In this document: positions 5,252 through 10,989 of the stretch, one piece after another
Numbering within the stretch: the stretch's first letter is position 1
Layout: each line of letters begins with the position of its first letter
Source of the DNA: JAWLCG01 sp041687295
GTDB taxonomy: Bacteria; Planctomycetota; Phycisphaerae; SM23-33; FEN-1343
DNA length: 10,989 bases
Direction: 5' to 3'
Assembly (NCBI GenBank): GCA_041687295.1
Contig: JAWLCG010000151.1
Span: 1 to 10,989 of the forward strand
Translations under genes and position numbers: made by a program
Notes under the pieces: generated by a model
The model's input: only the letters and a program-made list of their open reading frames with translations
Databases searched by the model: none
Told to the model about the DNA's origin: nothing

Positions 5252-5410
5252 ATGCAGAAGTACGTTTGCGATGCCTGTGGATGGGTCTACGACCCGGCCG
5301 TTGGCGACCCCGCCGGCGGGGTGGACCCCGGCACGGCCTTCGAGGACATCCCGGACGACTGGGTCTGCCCCGAGTGCGGCGCCAGCAAGGACATGTTCTC
5401 GCCCGTGTAG
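5252..5410 (+). CDS. Rubredoxin
   Basis: A canonical 52-residue rubredoxin. It has C6-x-x-C9 in CDACGWVYDP, the loop GDPAGGVDPGTAFEDIPDDW, and C39-x-x-C42 in CPECGASKDMF. All four iron ligands, the aromatic core (Y4, W11, Y13, F30, W37, F49) and the usual length are present. It is a cytoplasmic one-electron carrier (Fe3+/Fe2+). AAAGGAG six bases before the ATG supports the start. Together with the short-loop copy just upstream it forms a two-gene unit; the pair may serve different partners. A 13-bp inverted repeat follows at 5442-5509. Confidence 0.96.
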   Translation: MQKYVCDACGWVYDPAVGDPAGGVDPGTAFEDIPDDWVCPECGASKDMFSPV

Positions 5411-5441
5411 TCCGCACGCGCCACAGGCCCCGTTCAGGGGC

Positions 5442-5509
5442 GACAGGGCACGCCCGTTCGGGCCCGGCCGACGGTGTCAGCCGGGCAAGAGGGACTGGCG
5501 TGCCCTGTC
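5442..5509. repeat. Inverted repeat downstream of the rubredoxins
   Basis: GACAGGGCACGCC (5442-5454) is perfectly inverted at 5497-5509, with a 42-base spacer that is itself GC-rich and partly self-complementary. It lies in the 170-base gap before the nfeD-type gene. There is no T tract, so it is more likely another dispersed palindrome or a 3' structure than a classical terminator. Confidence 0.55.
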
Positions 5510-5516
5510 CGCGCGC

Positions 5517-5546
5517 TTGTGGCGGTGGGGGGGGTGGCCCTAGAAT
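5517..5546 (+). promoter_or_regulatory. Possible promoter of the nfeD-type gene
   Basis: TTGTGG (5517-5522) and TAGAAT (5541-5546) are separated by 18 bases, 34 bases before the ATG at 5581. The -10 is good; the -35 is partial. Confidence 0.45.
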
Positions 5547-5580
5547 AACAGCGGTCTAACTGGAAGAGGGAACCCGTCCT

Positions 5581-7953
5581 ATGAAACGTTCCGCCGCCCA
5601 GCCCGTCCGCCGTCGCCTTGTTCGGGGTGTCCTGTTCGTGATGCTGGCCCTGCTGGCCGGTGCCCCGGGGCCAAGCCGCGCCCAGGGCCTGCGCGAGGTG
5701 GGCCCAACTCCCGACGGGCCGGCTGTGCGGGTCGTGCTCGACGAGCCGCTCACCTCACGGGCCCTGCGGCGGGTGCAGGACGCCCTGGGCCGGGCCGAGC
5801 AGCTCGACGCGGCCCTGGTGGTGCTGGAGCTGGACCTCGACGCCGGCGAGTTGGGCCCGACCGAGCAGCTGGCCCGGCTGCTGCGGCGGCTGGATCGGCC
5901 GGTGATCGCCTACGTCCGCGGCGACGCCGTCGGGCCGGGGGCCTGGATCGCCCTGGCCGCCGACGAGATCGTCATGGGCCGGGGCGGCAAGATCGGCGAC
6001 GCCTCGGTCGAGGCCTTCGGCGAGCGGCTCAGCGAGTACGCCCGCACGCGCCGGCTCAACGAGCTGCGGACCGAGTTCCGCCTGCTGGCCGAGCTGCACG
6101 ACCGCCCGGCCGCGTTGGCCGAGGCGATGGTCGACCCGGACCTGGCCGTCTGGCGGGTCCGTCCGCGGGGCGGGGGCGAGGCGGCCTACGTCCGGGCCGG
6201 CGCGCCCGGCGTCGAGGGCGCCCCGGGCCAGGCGGACAGCCCGGCCGCCCAGTGGCTCTACCTGTCCACCGTCGTCGAGACCGGCCGAACGCTGCTGGCC
6301 ACGCCCCGCGAGGCCCTCGAGCTGGGCCTGGCCGAGGCGGTCGTCGACAACCTGGCCGGCCTGGCCGTCCACTACCGCCTGCCCGAACTGCCCGAGTCGC
6401 TGGACGACGCGCCAGTGCCGGCCACGCCCGCCGCCCAGGCCGCCACCGCTCCGGCCGAGCCGCGCGAGGACGCACCCGGCAACCGCGCCAATCTGCCCGA
6501 TACGGTCCAGACCGCCTACGTCATCCCCATCAACGACCAGCGCGTCATCAGCGGCGCCCTGGCCGACGGCATCCGCCGAAAGGTCGTGCAGATCAAGGCC
6601 CAGGGCGGCAAGCTGGTGATCTTCGACTTCAACACCCCCGGCGGCGAGGTGGCGGCCGCACTGGAGATCTCCGGGCTGATTCGGCGCGAGCTCGACGACA
6701 TCCACACCGTCGCGTACGTCAACCCCGAGGCCATCTCGGCTGGGGCCCTGCTGTCGCTGGCGTGCGACGAGATCGTGATGGCCCCCGGCGGCAAGATCGG
6801 CGACGCGGCCCCGATCCTGATGGGCGGCACGCTCGAGGGCGTCGAGCGCGAGAAGATCGAGACCTACCTCCGCAGCGAGTTTCGCGGCTCGGCCCAGGCC
6901 AACAACTACCCCGTCGCCCTGGCCGAGGCCATGGTCAGCGCGGACATTGAGGTCTGGCTCGTCGAGAACACCCGCACCGGCGAGCAGCAGTACGTCAAGC
7001 GCGAGGACTGGTCCGGGCGGGTCCGCACCGGCAGCGCCGCCACCACCGCCCCCAGCAACCCCGACGCCGACTGGGAGCTCATCCGCGTGGTCGTGCCTGC
7101 CGGCCAACTGCTGACGATGACCACCGCCGAGGCTGTCGAATACGGCTTCGTCGCCGCCGTCGTGCCCACCTGGGAGGGCCTGACCGAGCGGTACAACGTC
7201 ACCGGCGAGTTCGTCGTCCTGGAAGATACCTGGAGCGAGACGCTGGCGGACTTCCTGACCAGCCCGGCCATCTCGAGCCTGCTGGTGCTGGGCCTGCTGG
7301 TGCTGGGCTACATGGAGATGAACACGCCGGGCTTCGGCGTCTTCGGCGTGCTGGCGCTGGTGTGCCTGGGGCTGCTGCTGGGCAGCCGATACCTCACCGG
7401 CCTGGCCCAGTGGTGGGAGATCGCCATCATCGTCCTGGGCCTGGTCCTGCTGGCGGTGGAGATCTTCGTGATCCCCGGCTTCGGCGTCGCGGGCATCGCG
7501 GGCCTCCTGCTGATCGTAGCGGGCATGCTGGCGGTGGGCGTGGCCAACGCGCCGGACAAGCTGCCGATCCCCGAGGTGGGCCTGGAGATGGACATGTTCC
7601 TCGACTGGCTGTTCGTGCTGGGCGTGTCGCTGGTGCTGGGCGTGGTGCTGATGGCCCTGCTGGCGAAGGTGCTGCCCAAGGCCCCGCTGACGCACCGGCT
7701 GATCCTGGCGCCGGTGCATGGCCACTCGGTCGCCGTCGAGGAGTCGCGCGAGGACCAGCCGCCGCTGGCCCGCATCCGCGTCGGCGACGTGGGCGTCATC
7801 GAGGCCCCCTGCCGCCCGACAGGCCGGGCACGATTCGCCGGCGAACTCATCGAGGTCGTCGCCGCAGGCGACTTCCTGCCCGCCGGCACCGAGGTCGTCG
7901 CCCTCAGCCGAGAGGGCAACCGCCTCCGCGTCAAACGCAGCGAGAAAGCGTAG
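5581..7953 (+). CDS. NfeD/ClpP-class membrane serine protease with duplicated protease domain
   Basis: A 790-residue membrane protein of the NfeD long-form (COG1030-like) family, which cleaves membrane-associated proteins and is usually coupled to flotillins. Residues 1-35 form a signal peptide. Two ClpP/SppA-like domains follow, at roughly 45-280 and 310-550. The second has the TPGG oxyanion loop (352-355), nucleophile S386 in AISAGALLSLACDEIVM, and K425 at the spacing expected for the Ser/Lys dyad. In the first, the aligned positions are L86-D-A-G89, G118 and R157, so it looks inactive. Repeated pieces such as ALAEAMV and GGKIGDA show the tandem duplication. About five membrane segments lie at 563-700, and an NfeD OB-fold domain at about 730-790. 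Family members are usually 430-500 residues; the extra domain explains the length. GGAAGAGGG precedes the ATG by about 10 bases. Confidence 0.92.
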   Translation: MKRSAAQPVRRRLVRGVLFVMLALLAGAPGPSRAQGLREVGPTPDGPAVRVVLDEPLTSRALRRVQDALGRAEQLDAALVVLELDLDAGELGPTEQLARLLRRLDRPVIAYVRGDAVGPGAWIALAADEIVMGRGGKIGDASVEAFGERLSEYARTRRLNELRTEFRLLAELHDRPAALAEAMVDPDLAVWRVRPRGGGEAAYVRAGAPGVEGAPGQADSPAAQWLYLSTVVETGRTLLATPREALELGLAEAVVDNLAGLAVHYRLPELPESLDDAPVPATPAAQAATAPAEPREDAPGNRANLPDTVQTAYVIPINDQRVISGALADGIRRKVVQIKAQGGKLVIFDFNTPGGEVAAALEISGLIRRELDDIHTVAYVNPEAISAGALLSLACDEIVMAPGGKIGDAAPILMGGTLEGVEREKIETYLRSEFRGSAQANNYPVALAEAMVSADIEVWLVENTRTGEQQYVKREDWSGRVRTGSAATTAPSNPDADWELIRVVVPAGQLLTMTTAEAVEYGFVAAVVPTWEGLTERYNVTGEFVVLEDTWSETLADFLTSPAISSLLVLGLLVLGYMEMNTPGFGVFGVLALVCLGLLLGSRYLTGLAQWWEIAIIVLGLVLLAVEIFVIPGFGVAGIAGLLLIVAGMLAVGVANAPDKLPIPEVGLEMDMFLDWLFVLGVSLVLGVVLMALLAKVLPKAPLTHRLILAPVHGHSVAVEESREDQPPLARIRVGDVGVIEAPCRPTGRARFAGELIEVVAAGDFLPAGTEVVALSREGNRLRVKRSEKA

Positions 7954-7956
7954 GGC

Positions 7957-7980
7957 GGGTCGAGCACAGCGACGCCCGGC
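7957..7980 (+). repeat. Stop-proximal hairpin, copy 2
   Basis: It begins GGGTCGAGCACAGCGA, 3 bases past the stop codon. It matches the copy behind the amidohydrolase gene (2681-2704) at 21 of 24 bases, in the same sense relative to the gene. There is no T tract. Confidence 0.5.
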
Positions 7981-7984
7981 GTCT

Positions 7985-8013
7985 TCATATAGCCCCGGGC
8001 ATGCCCGGGGTCT
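7985..8013. repeat. Short GC palindrome, family B, copy 2
   Basis: CCCCGGGCATGCCCGGGG at 7993-8010 is a perfect 18-base palindrome. Its flanks (ATATAG before, TCTT after) match the 2070-2099 copy in reverse orientation. It lies in the 239-base gap between the two NfeD-type genes. Confidence 0.65.
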
Positions 8014-8110
8014 TTCGACGGCCCGTAGCGCCCCCGGCTAAACTCTTTCGCCCCTTCGAGGCTGGCGCTGCGATAAGCCGGCGATGCGCCTCCAGGTGCG
8101 GCCCTACTAC

Positions 8111-8139
8111 TGGCCAGCGGCCCCGCCGGGCCGTATGAT
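8111..8139 (+). promoter_or_regulatory. Possible promoter of the short NfeD gene
   Basis: TGGCCA (8111-8116) and TATGAT (8134-8139) are separated by 17 bases. The -10 is good and the -35 partial. Transcription would start near 8146, about 47 bases before the chosen start. Confidence 0.35.
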
Positions 8140-8192
8140 GGGGGCGAACGTGGGTCCCCAGGGCCGGGCGTCGGCCCGGCCGGAGTATGCGA

Positions 8193-8690
8193 ATGACCGA
8201 TCGAATCCTCCTCATCCTCGTGCTGCTGCTGGGCGGCCTGGCCCTTACGATGGCGGAGGTCATCACGCCGAGTTTCGGCCTGCTGGCCGTGGGGGCCGTC
8301 GTGTGCTTCGGAATGATGGTCTACTACTGCTTCGAGATCTCCAGCGCCCTGGGCGTGGCGGCCATCATCGGCCTGCTGATCGGCATGCCCTTCGTCATTG
8401 CCTTCGCCCTGAGGGTGATGCCCAACACGCCGATCGGCCGACGGCTCATGCCGCGCAAGTTTCGCGCCCCGCCCGGCGAGAGCCTGCCCGAGTCGGGGGG
8501 CTTTACCGCCCTGGTGGGCAAGCGCGGGCAGACCGTCGGGGTCCTTCGGCCCGGCGGGTTCGTCGAGATCGACGGCGTGCGGGTGCCGGCCTCGGCCGAG
8601 GCGGGGTTCATCGGCGCCGGCGAGACGGTCGAAGTCATCCGCGCGTCAGGGATGAACGTGGTCGTTCGGCCCGTGGGGGCGGAGGGCTGA
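8193..8690 (+). CDS. Short NfeD-like membrane protein
   Basis: A 165-residue protein with two to three hydrophobic segments (about 5-20, 28-46 and 52-74). A basic stretch (GRRLMPRKFR) follows, then a small beta-rich domain at about 105-162: GKRGQTVGVLRPGGFVEIDG ... VEVIRASGMNVVVRPV. This matches the NfeD C-terminal OB fold (G-x-x-G-x-a-x-x-L-R-P-x-G; PF01957-type). It lacks a protease domain, as in short-form NfeD proteins that accompany flotillins. I prefer ATG 8193 to the in-frame ATG 8187, because GGAG at 8182-8185 is 7 bases from the former and only 1 from the latter. The next gene starts 1 base after the stop, so the two are co-translated. It probably works with the large NfeD protease upstream. 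Confidence 0.82.
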   Translation: MTDRILLILVLLLGGLALTMAEVITPSFGLLAVGAVVCFGMMVYYCFEISSALGVAAIIGLLIGMPFVIAFALRVMPNTPIGRRLMPRKFRAPPGESLPESGGFTALVGKRGQTVGVLRPGGFVEIDGVRVPASAEAGFIGAGETVEVIRASGMNVVVRPVGAEG

Positions 8691-8691
8691 G

Positions 8692-9174
8692 GTGCCGGCG
8701 ACGATCCTGGCCCTGAGCTTCTGGCGCAGCGCGGTGCTGTTCGTGGCGGTGGCGGCCGGCCTGGTCGCGATGGGGCTGCTGGGGGCGCTGTGGACGTGGC
8801 TCAAGCTGCACCGGCTGGGCACGCCGCTGCCGCTGCGGCAGTACCTGGCCCTGCGGTGGCGCGGCGTGGACGTGCCGGCCATCGCGGCGGCGCACTGGTC
8901 GGCCCGCCAGCAGGACCAGGACGTGCCCATGGAGCTGTGGATCAGCCTGGCGGTGCTGCACGTGGACATCGTCCGCGTGGCCGCGGCGCTGGGCCAGGCG
9001 GCCACCGTCGGCGTCCAGACCACCGCCGGCGTGCTCGGGGCGGCCGGCCTGGCGGGGTTCGACCCCGTCGAGGTCGTCGACGCCGCCCGCCAGCGCGACC
9101 TGCCCACCCTCACCAGCCAGCACCTGACCGAACTGGAAGACTGGGGCCTCCAACGCCGCGCCGGCCGAAAGTAG
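8692..9174 (+). CDS. Membrane-anchored protein, possibly a shortened FloA-like
   Basis: 160 residues starting with GTG; GGAGG lies 6 bases upstream, inside the end of the preceding gene, and the gap is a single base. One membrane segment is at 11-37. The soluble part is helical: RWRGVDVPAIAAAHWSA, then a long helix ending VDIVRVAAALGQA, then FDPVEVVDAARQ and LTSQHLTELEDWG. Position and pattern recall the region just after the membrane anchor of the flotillin-like FloA (RxRxVxPxKIV ... NVDRVVxALIAA), and floA commonly follows nfeD. However, the SPFH domain (over 200 residues) is absent. It could be a reduced FloA relative acting as a partner of the NfeD proteins, or an unrelated membrane protein. 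The gene is real by frame, start and coupling; the family call is tentative. Confidence 0.65.
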   Translation: MPATILALSFWRSAVLFVAVAAGLVAMGLLGALWTWLKLHRLGTPLPLRQYLALRWRGVDVPAIAAAHWSARQQDQDVPMELWISLAVLHVDIVRVAAALGQAATVGVQTTAGVLGAAGLAGFDPVEVVDAARQRDLPTLTSQHLTELEDWGLQRRAGRK

Positions 9175-9208
9175 ACAGGCCCCAGGCGGGGACAGAGCGG
9201 CCGAGACA

Positions 9209-9267
9209 CAGTATGGAGTGCGGCGGCCTTGACGCCGCTTTGGGTCGCTGGCGCCAGAGCCAGCAGC
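9209..9267. repeat. Half copy of family A element in the sulfatase 5' region
   Basis: The left arm and loop of the element at 2571-2617 are repeated here (GGAGTGCGGCGGCCTTGACG, then GCCGCTTTGG and GCCAGAGCCAGC). The right arm is missing. The sequence then runs straight into the AGGAGG of the sulfatase, so the element forms most of that gene's leader. Bases 9209-9233 equal the reverse complement of 1-25. Confidence 0.75.
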
Positions 9268-9279
9268 AGGAGGCGCACC

Positions 9280-10749
9280 ATGCCGGCCGATCGGCCCAAC
9301 ATCCTCGTGATCCTCACCGACGACCAGGGCTACTGGGCCCTGGGCTGTGCGGGCAACGACGAGCTGCGCACGCCGAACCTCGACCGCCTGTCGGCCGGCG
9401 GGGTGCGGCTGGAGAACTTCTTCTGCGTCTCGCCGGTCTGCTCGGCCGCCCGGGCGTCGCTGCTGACCGGCACGGTCCCCTCGCGCCACGGCGTGCACGA
9501 CTGGCTCCGCGCGGGCAACAGCCTCGCCGAGCCGGAGCGCGACGGGCGGCTCATCGAGTACCTCCGCGGCCAGCGGACCTACACCGACGCCCTGGCCGAG
9601 GGCGGCTACACCTGCGGGCTCAGCGGCAAGTGGCACCTCGGCGACGCCCACCACGCCCAGCACGGCCTGGCATACTGGAAGGCCTACCTGCGGGCCGGCG
9701 GCGACTACTACGGCGCCCCGATGCTCGGCGACGACGGGGAGCTCTACTTCGAGCCGCGCTACGTCACCGACGTCATCACCGACAACGCGCTGGCCTTCCT
9801 CGACGCCCAGGCCCAGGGCCCCTCGCCCTTCTACCTCAGCGTGCACTACACCGCCCCGCACAGCCCCTGGTACCGCCAGCAGCACCCGCCGGAGCTGTTC
9901 GAGCCCCACTTCCGCGACTGCCCGTTCCGCTCGGCCCCCGACGAGCCGCGCCACCCCGACGCCGGCAACACCGACTTCTTCGACTCGCCCGAAAGCCGCC
10001 GCGAGAAGCTCGCCGGCTACTACGCCGCCATCACCGGCCTGGACGCCGGCGTCGGGCGGATCCTCGAGCGCCTCGAGCAGCTCGGCCTGCGCGAGAACAC
10101 CCTGGTCCTGTTCACCAGCGACAACGGCATGAACATGGGCCATCACGGCATCTGCGGCAAGGGCAACGGCACCTGGCCGCTGAACCTCTACGACACCAGC
10201 GTCAAGGTGCCCGGCATCGTCAGCGGGCCCGGCGTCGCTGGCGGACGGGTCAGCGGGGCCCTGCTGAGCCACTACGACGTCTACCCCACGCTGCTGGAGC
10301 TGGCCGGCCTGGCCGACGCCGACGCCGCCCATCGCCCGGGACGAAGCTTTGCCGACATCCTGGCCGGCGCCGCCGACGCGGGCCGCGACGACGTGGTGGT
10401 CTTCGACGAGTATGGCCCCGCGCGGATGGTGCGGACGCGCGACTGGAAGCTCGTCGCCCGCTCGGGCCAGGGCCCCGACCAGCTGTTCAACCTGGCCGAG
10501 GACCCCGGCGAGCGGTGCGACCGCATCGACGACCCCGCCGGCCGGTCCGCCCTGGCCGAGCTGCGCCAGCGCCTGGCCGACTGGTTCGCCCGCTACGCCG
10601 ACCCCGCCCAGGACGCCGCCCGCCACGGCGTCACCGGCCGGGGACAACTGGGCCTGGCCGCCGGGCCCGACGCCGACGGCCACCCCTTCGCCACCGACTG
10701 GCCCGGCCCATGGTGGCGCGAGGGCTTCGAGCCCCCGCCCCGCCCGTAG
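9280..10749 (+). CDS. Class I (formylglycine) sulfatase
   Basis: A 489-residue arylsulfatase-type hydrolase that removes sulfate esters from carbohydrates or other molecules. Visible signatures: D14-D15 in ILTDDQGY (calcium ligands), C54-S-A-A-R58 followed by ASLLTG (the Cys oxidised to formylglycine; a CxAxR variant of CxPxR), K117 and H119 in SGKWHLGD, H194 in YTAPHSPW, and D281-N282 in TSDNGMNMGHHG. Maturation needs FGE or anSME, which are not in the window. No signal peptide precedes NILVILTDDQ, so it appears cytoplasmic, unlike many planctomycete sulfatases. The ATG at 9280 has AGGAGG 6 bases upstream; the frame stays open 17 codons further back, but only through the repeat. The C-terminal end is rich in Gly, Pro and Trp. 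The substrate cannot be told. Distance to the upstream gene is 105 bases. Confidence 0.94.
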   Translation: MPADRPNILVILTDDQGYWALGCAGNDELRTPNLDRLSAGGVRLENFFCVSPVCSAARASLLTGTVPSRHGVHDWLRAGNSLAEPERDGRLIEYLRGQRTYTDALAEGGYTCGLSGKWHLGDAHHAQHGLAYWKAYLRAGGDYYGAPMLGDDGELYFEPRYVTDVITDNALAFLDAQAQGPSPFYLSVHYTAPHSPWYRQQHPPELFEPHFRDCPFRSAPDEPRHPDAGNTDFFDSPESRREKLAGYYAAITGLDAGVGRILERLEQLGLRENTLVLFTSDNGMNMGHHGICGKGNGTWPLNLYDTSVKVPGIVSGPGVAGGRVSGALLSHYDVYPTLLELAGLADADAAHRPGRSFADILAGAADAGRDDVVVFDEYGPARMVRTRDWKLVARSGQGPDQLFNLAEDPGERCDRIDDPAGRSALAELRQRLADWFARYADPAQDAARHGVTGRGQLGLAAGPDADGHPFATDWPGPWWREGFEPPPRP

Positions 10750-10778
10750 TACACCGGCCCGCCATGGATATTGAGTTG

Positions 10779-10806
10779 CGCCCTACCCGAGTAGCCGGGT
10801 AGGGCG
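10779..10806. repeat. Hairpin downstream of the sulfatase
   Basis: CGCCCTACCCG (10779-10789) and CGGGTAGGGCG (10796-10806) form a perfect 11-bp stem with a 6-base loop, 30 bases past the sulfatase stop. No T tract follows. Its right arm is shared with the larger inverted repeat at 10799-10882, so the two folds exclude each other. Confidence 0.6.
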
Positions 10807-10882
10807 GGCACGGCCCGCCACGAAGGCGGCGGGGGTCGCCGGGGCGCCAGGCGCCATCGACGGCGGGCCGTGCCCGCCCTAC
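10799..10882. repeat. Inverted repeat (family D)
   Basis: Bases 10799-10819 (GTAGGGCGGGCACGGCCCGC plus C) are perfectly inverted at 10862-10882, 21 bp per arm with a 42-base spacer. Imperfect pairing continues inward for about 8 bp. It looks like a palindromic dispersed element; a matching arm start recurs at 10951-10969. Confidence 0.8.
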
Positions 10883-10944
10883 GGGATGGCCGGGTCGCAA
10901 CTTCTCCTGCGTGTGGCGCATAATTCTCCAAGGGGAGGTGTACG

Positions 10945-10989
10945 ATGCGCAGCCGGGTAGGGCGGGCACCGCGCGCGGCGACGGCGGCG
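10945..10989 (+). CDS. Possible start of a further gene, cut by the window edge
   Basis: GGAGG at 10934-10938 lies 6 bases before ATG, and the frame is open to the window end (MRSRVGRAPRAATAA). The basic, Ala-rich start could begin a signal peptide, but too little is seen. A possible -10 (CATAAT, 10919-10924) lies close upstream, without a clear -35. Codons 3-9 coincide with a copy of the family D arm (10951-10969), so either the repeat supplies the N terminus or the start is false. Confidence 0.35.
   Translation, partial: MRSRVGRAPRAATAA
10951..10969 (+). repeat. Second copy of family D arm
   Basis: These 19 bases (AGCCGGGTAGGGCGGGCAC) are identical to 10793-10811 in the same orientation, 158 bases apart. 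The copy diverges afterwards, and the window ends before a possible inverted partner. Confidence 0.7.

Noticed and set aside
5755..7725. Very long open frame on the minus strand opposite the nfeD-type gene
   Set aside because: It is opposite a gene with clear domains; the translation is dominated by His, Gln, Gly, Asp and Val with no motif. Long antisense frames are expected at this GC content.
8635..10802. Open frames of over 650 codons on both strands across the sulfatase region
   Set aside because: Both are out of frame with the sulfatase and its upstream neighbour, are low-complexity (Arg/Pro/Ala or Gly/Val/Gln), and run through the family A repeat.
1..10989. CRISPR array, tRNA, rRNA, transposase or integrase
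   Set aside because: No regular spacer-repeat pattern, cloverleaf, rRNA core sequence or transposase/integrase motif was found on either strand.

Overview
The DNA is very GC-rich, with strong G/C bias at third codon positions. It carries a PEP-CTERM protein, a formylglycine-type sulfatase, an NfeD membrane-protease cluster, tandem rubredoxins and many short palindromic intergenic repeats. This mix points to a planctomycete, most likely a Phycisphaerae-like lineage. That is inferred from gene content; no rRNA or other phylogenetic marker is present.

Layout. 165-1286 (-) is a secreted PEP-CTERM protein with a terminator-like hairpin behind it. 1469-2047 (-) is a RimJ/RimL-type GNAT acetyltransferase. 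2048-2715 has no convincing protein gene but is structured: several hairpins, a 12-base full-length Shine-Dalgarno sequence on the minus strand before a 10-codon reading frame, a canonical minus-strand intrinsic terminator, and a long inverted repeat. 2716-4813 (-) is an apparent operon, read mntA, amidohydrolase-fold protein without metal ligands, then intact amidohydrolase-2 enzyme; the two amidohydrolase genes overlap by 4 bases. Out of frame inside the 3' end of mntA lies what looks like the last ~22 codons of a HepT toxin, so the HepT/MntA toxin-antitoxin pair appears to have lost its toxin.

A divergent promoter region (4814-5001) leads to two tandem rubredoxin genes (+), then a 790-residue ClpP/SppA-class NfeD protein (+). 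That protein holds two protease domains in tandem, and the first has lost its catalytic residues. A short NfeD-like protein and a 160-residue membrane protein with weak resemblance to FloA follow closely. 9280-10749 (+) is a class I sulfatase with the Cys-type maturation motif and no signal peptide. The last ~240 bases hold nested palindromes and the possible start of another gene.

How it fits together. The NfeD cluster resembles the widespread NfeD/flotillin membrane-quality-control module. The rubredoxins suggest redox chemistry involving partners such as rubrerythrin or superoxide reductase, which are not in the window. The amidohydrolase pair looks like an active/inactive heteromer. Nearly every intergenic gap contains a palindromic element, belonging to at least five distinguishable families; some reach into ribosome-binding sites or coding ends. 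The least explained items are the active/inactive amidohydrolase pair, the half-dead duplicated NfeD protease, and the structured minus-strand segment at 2126-2424.
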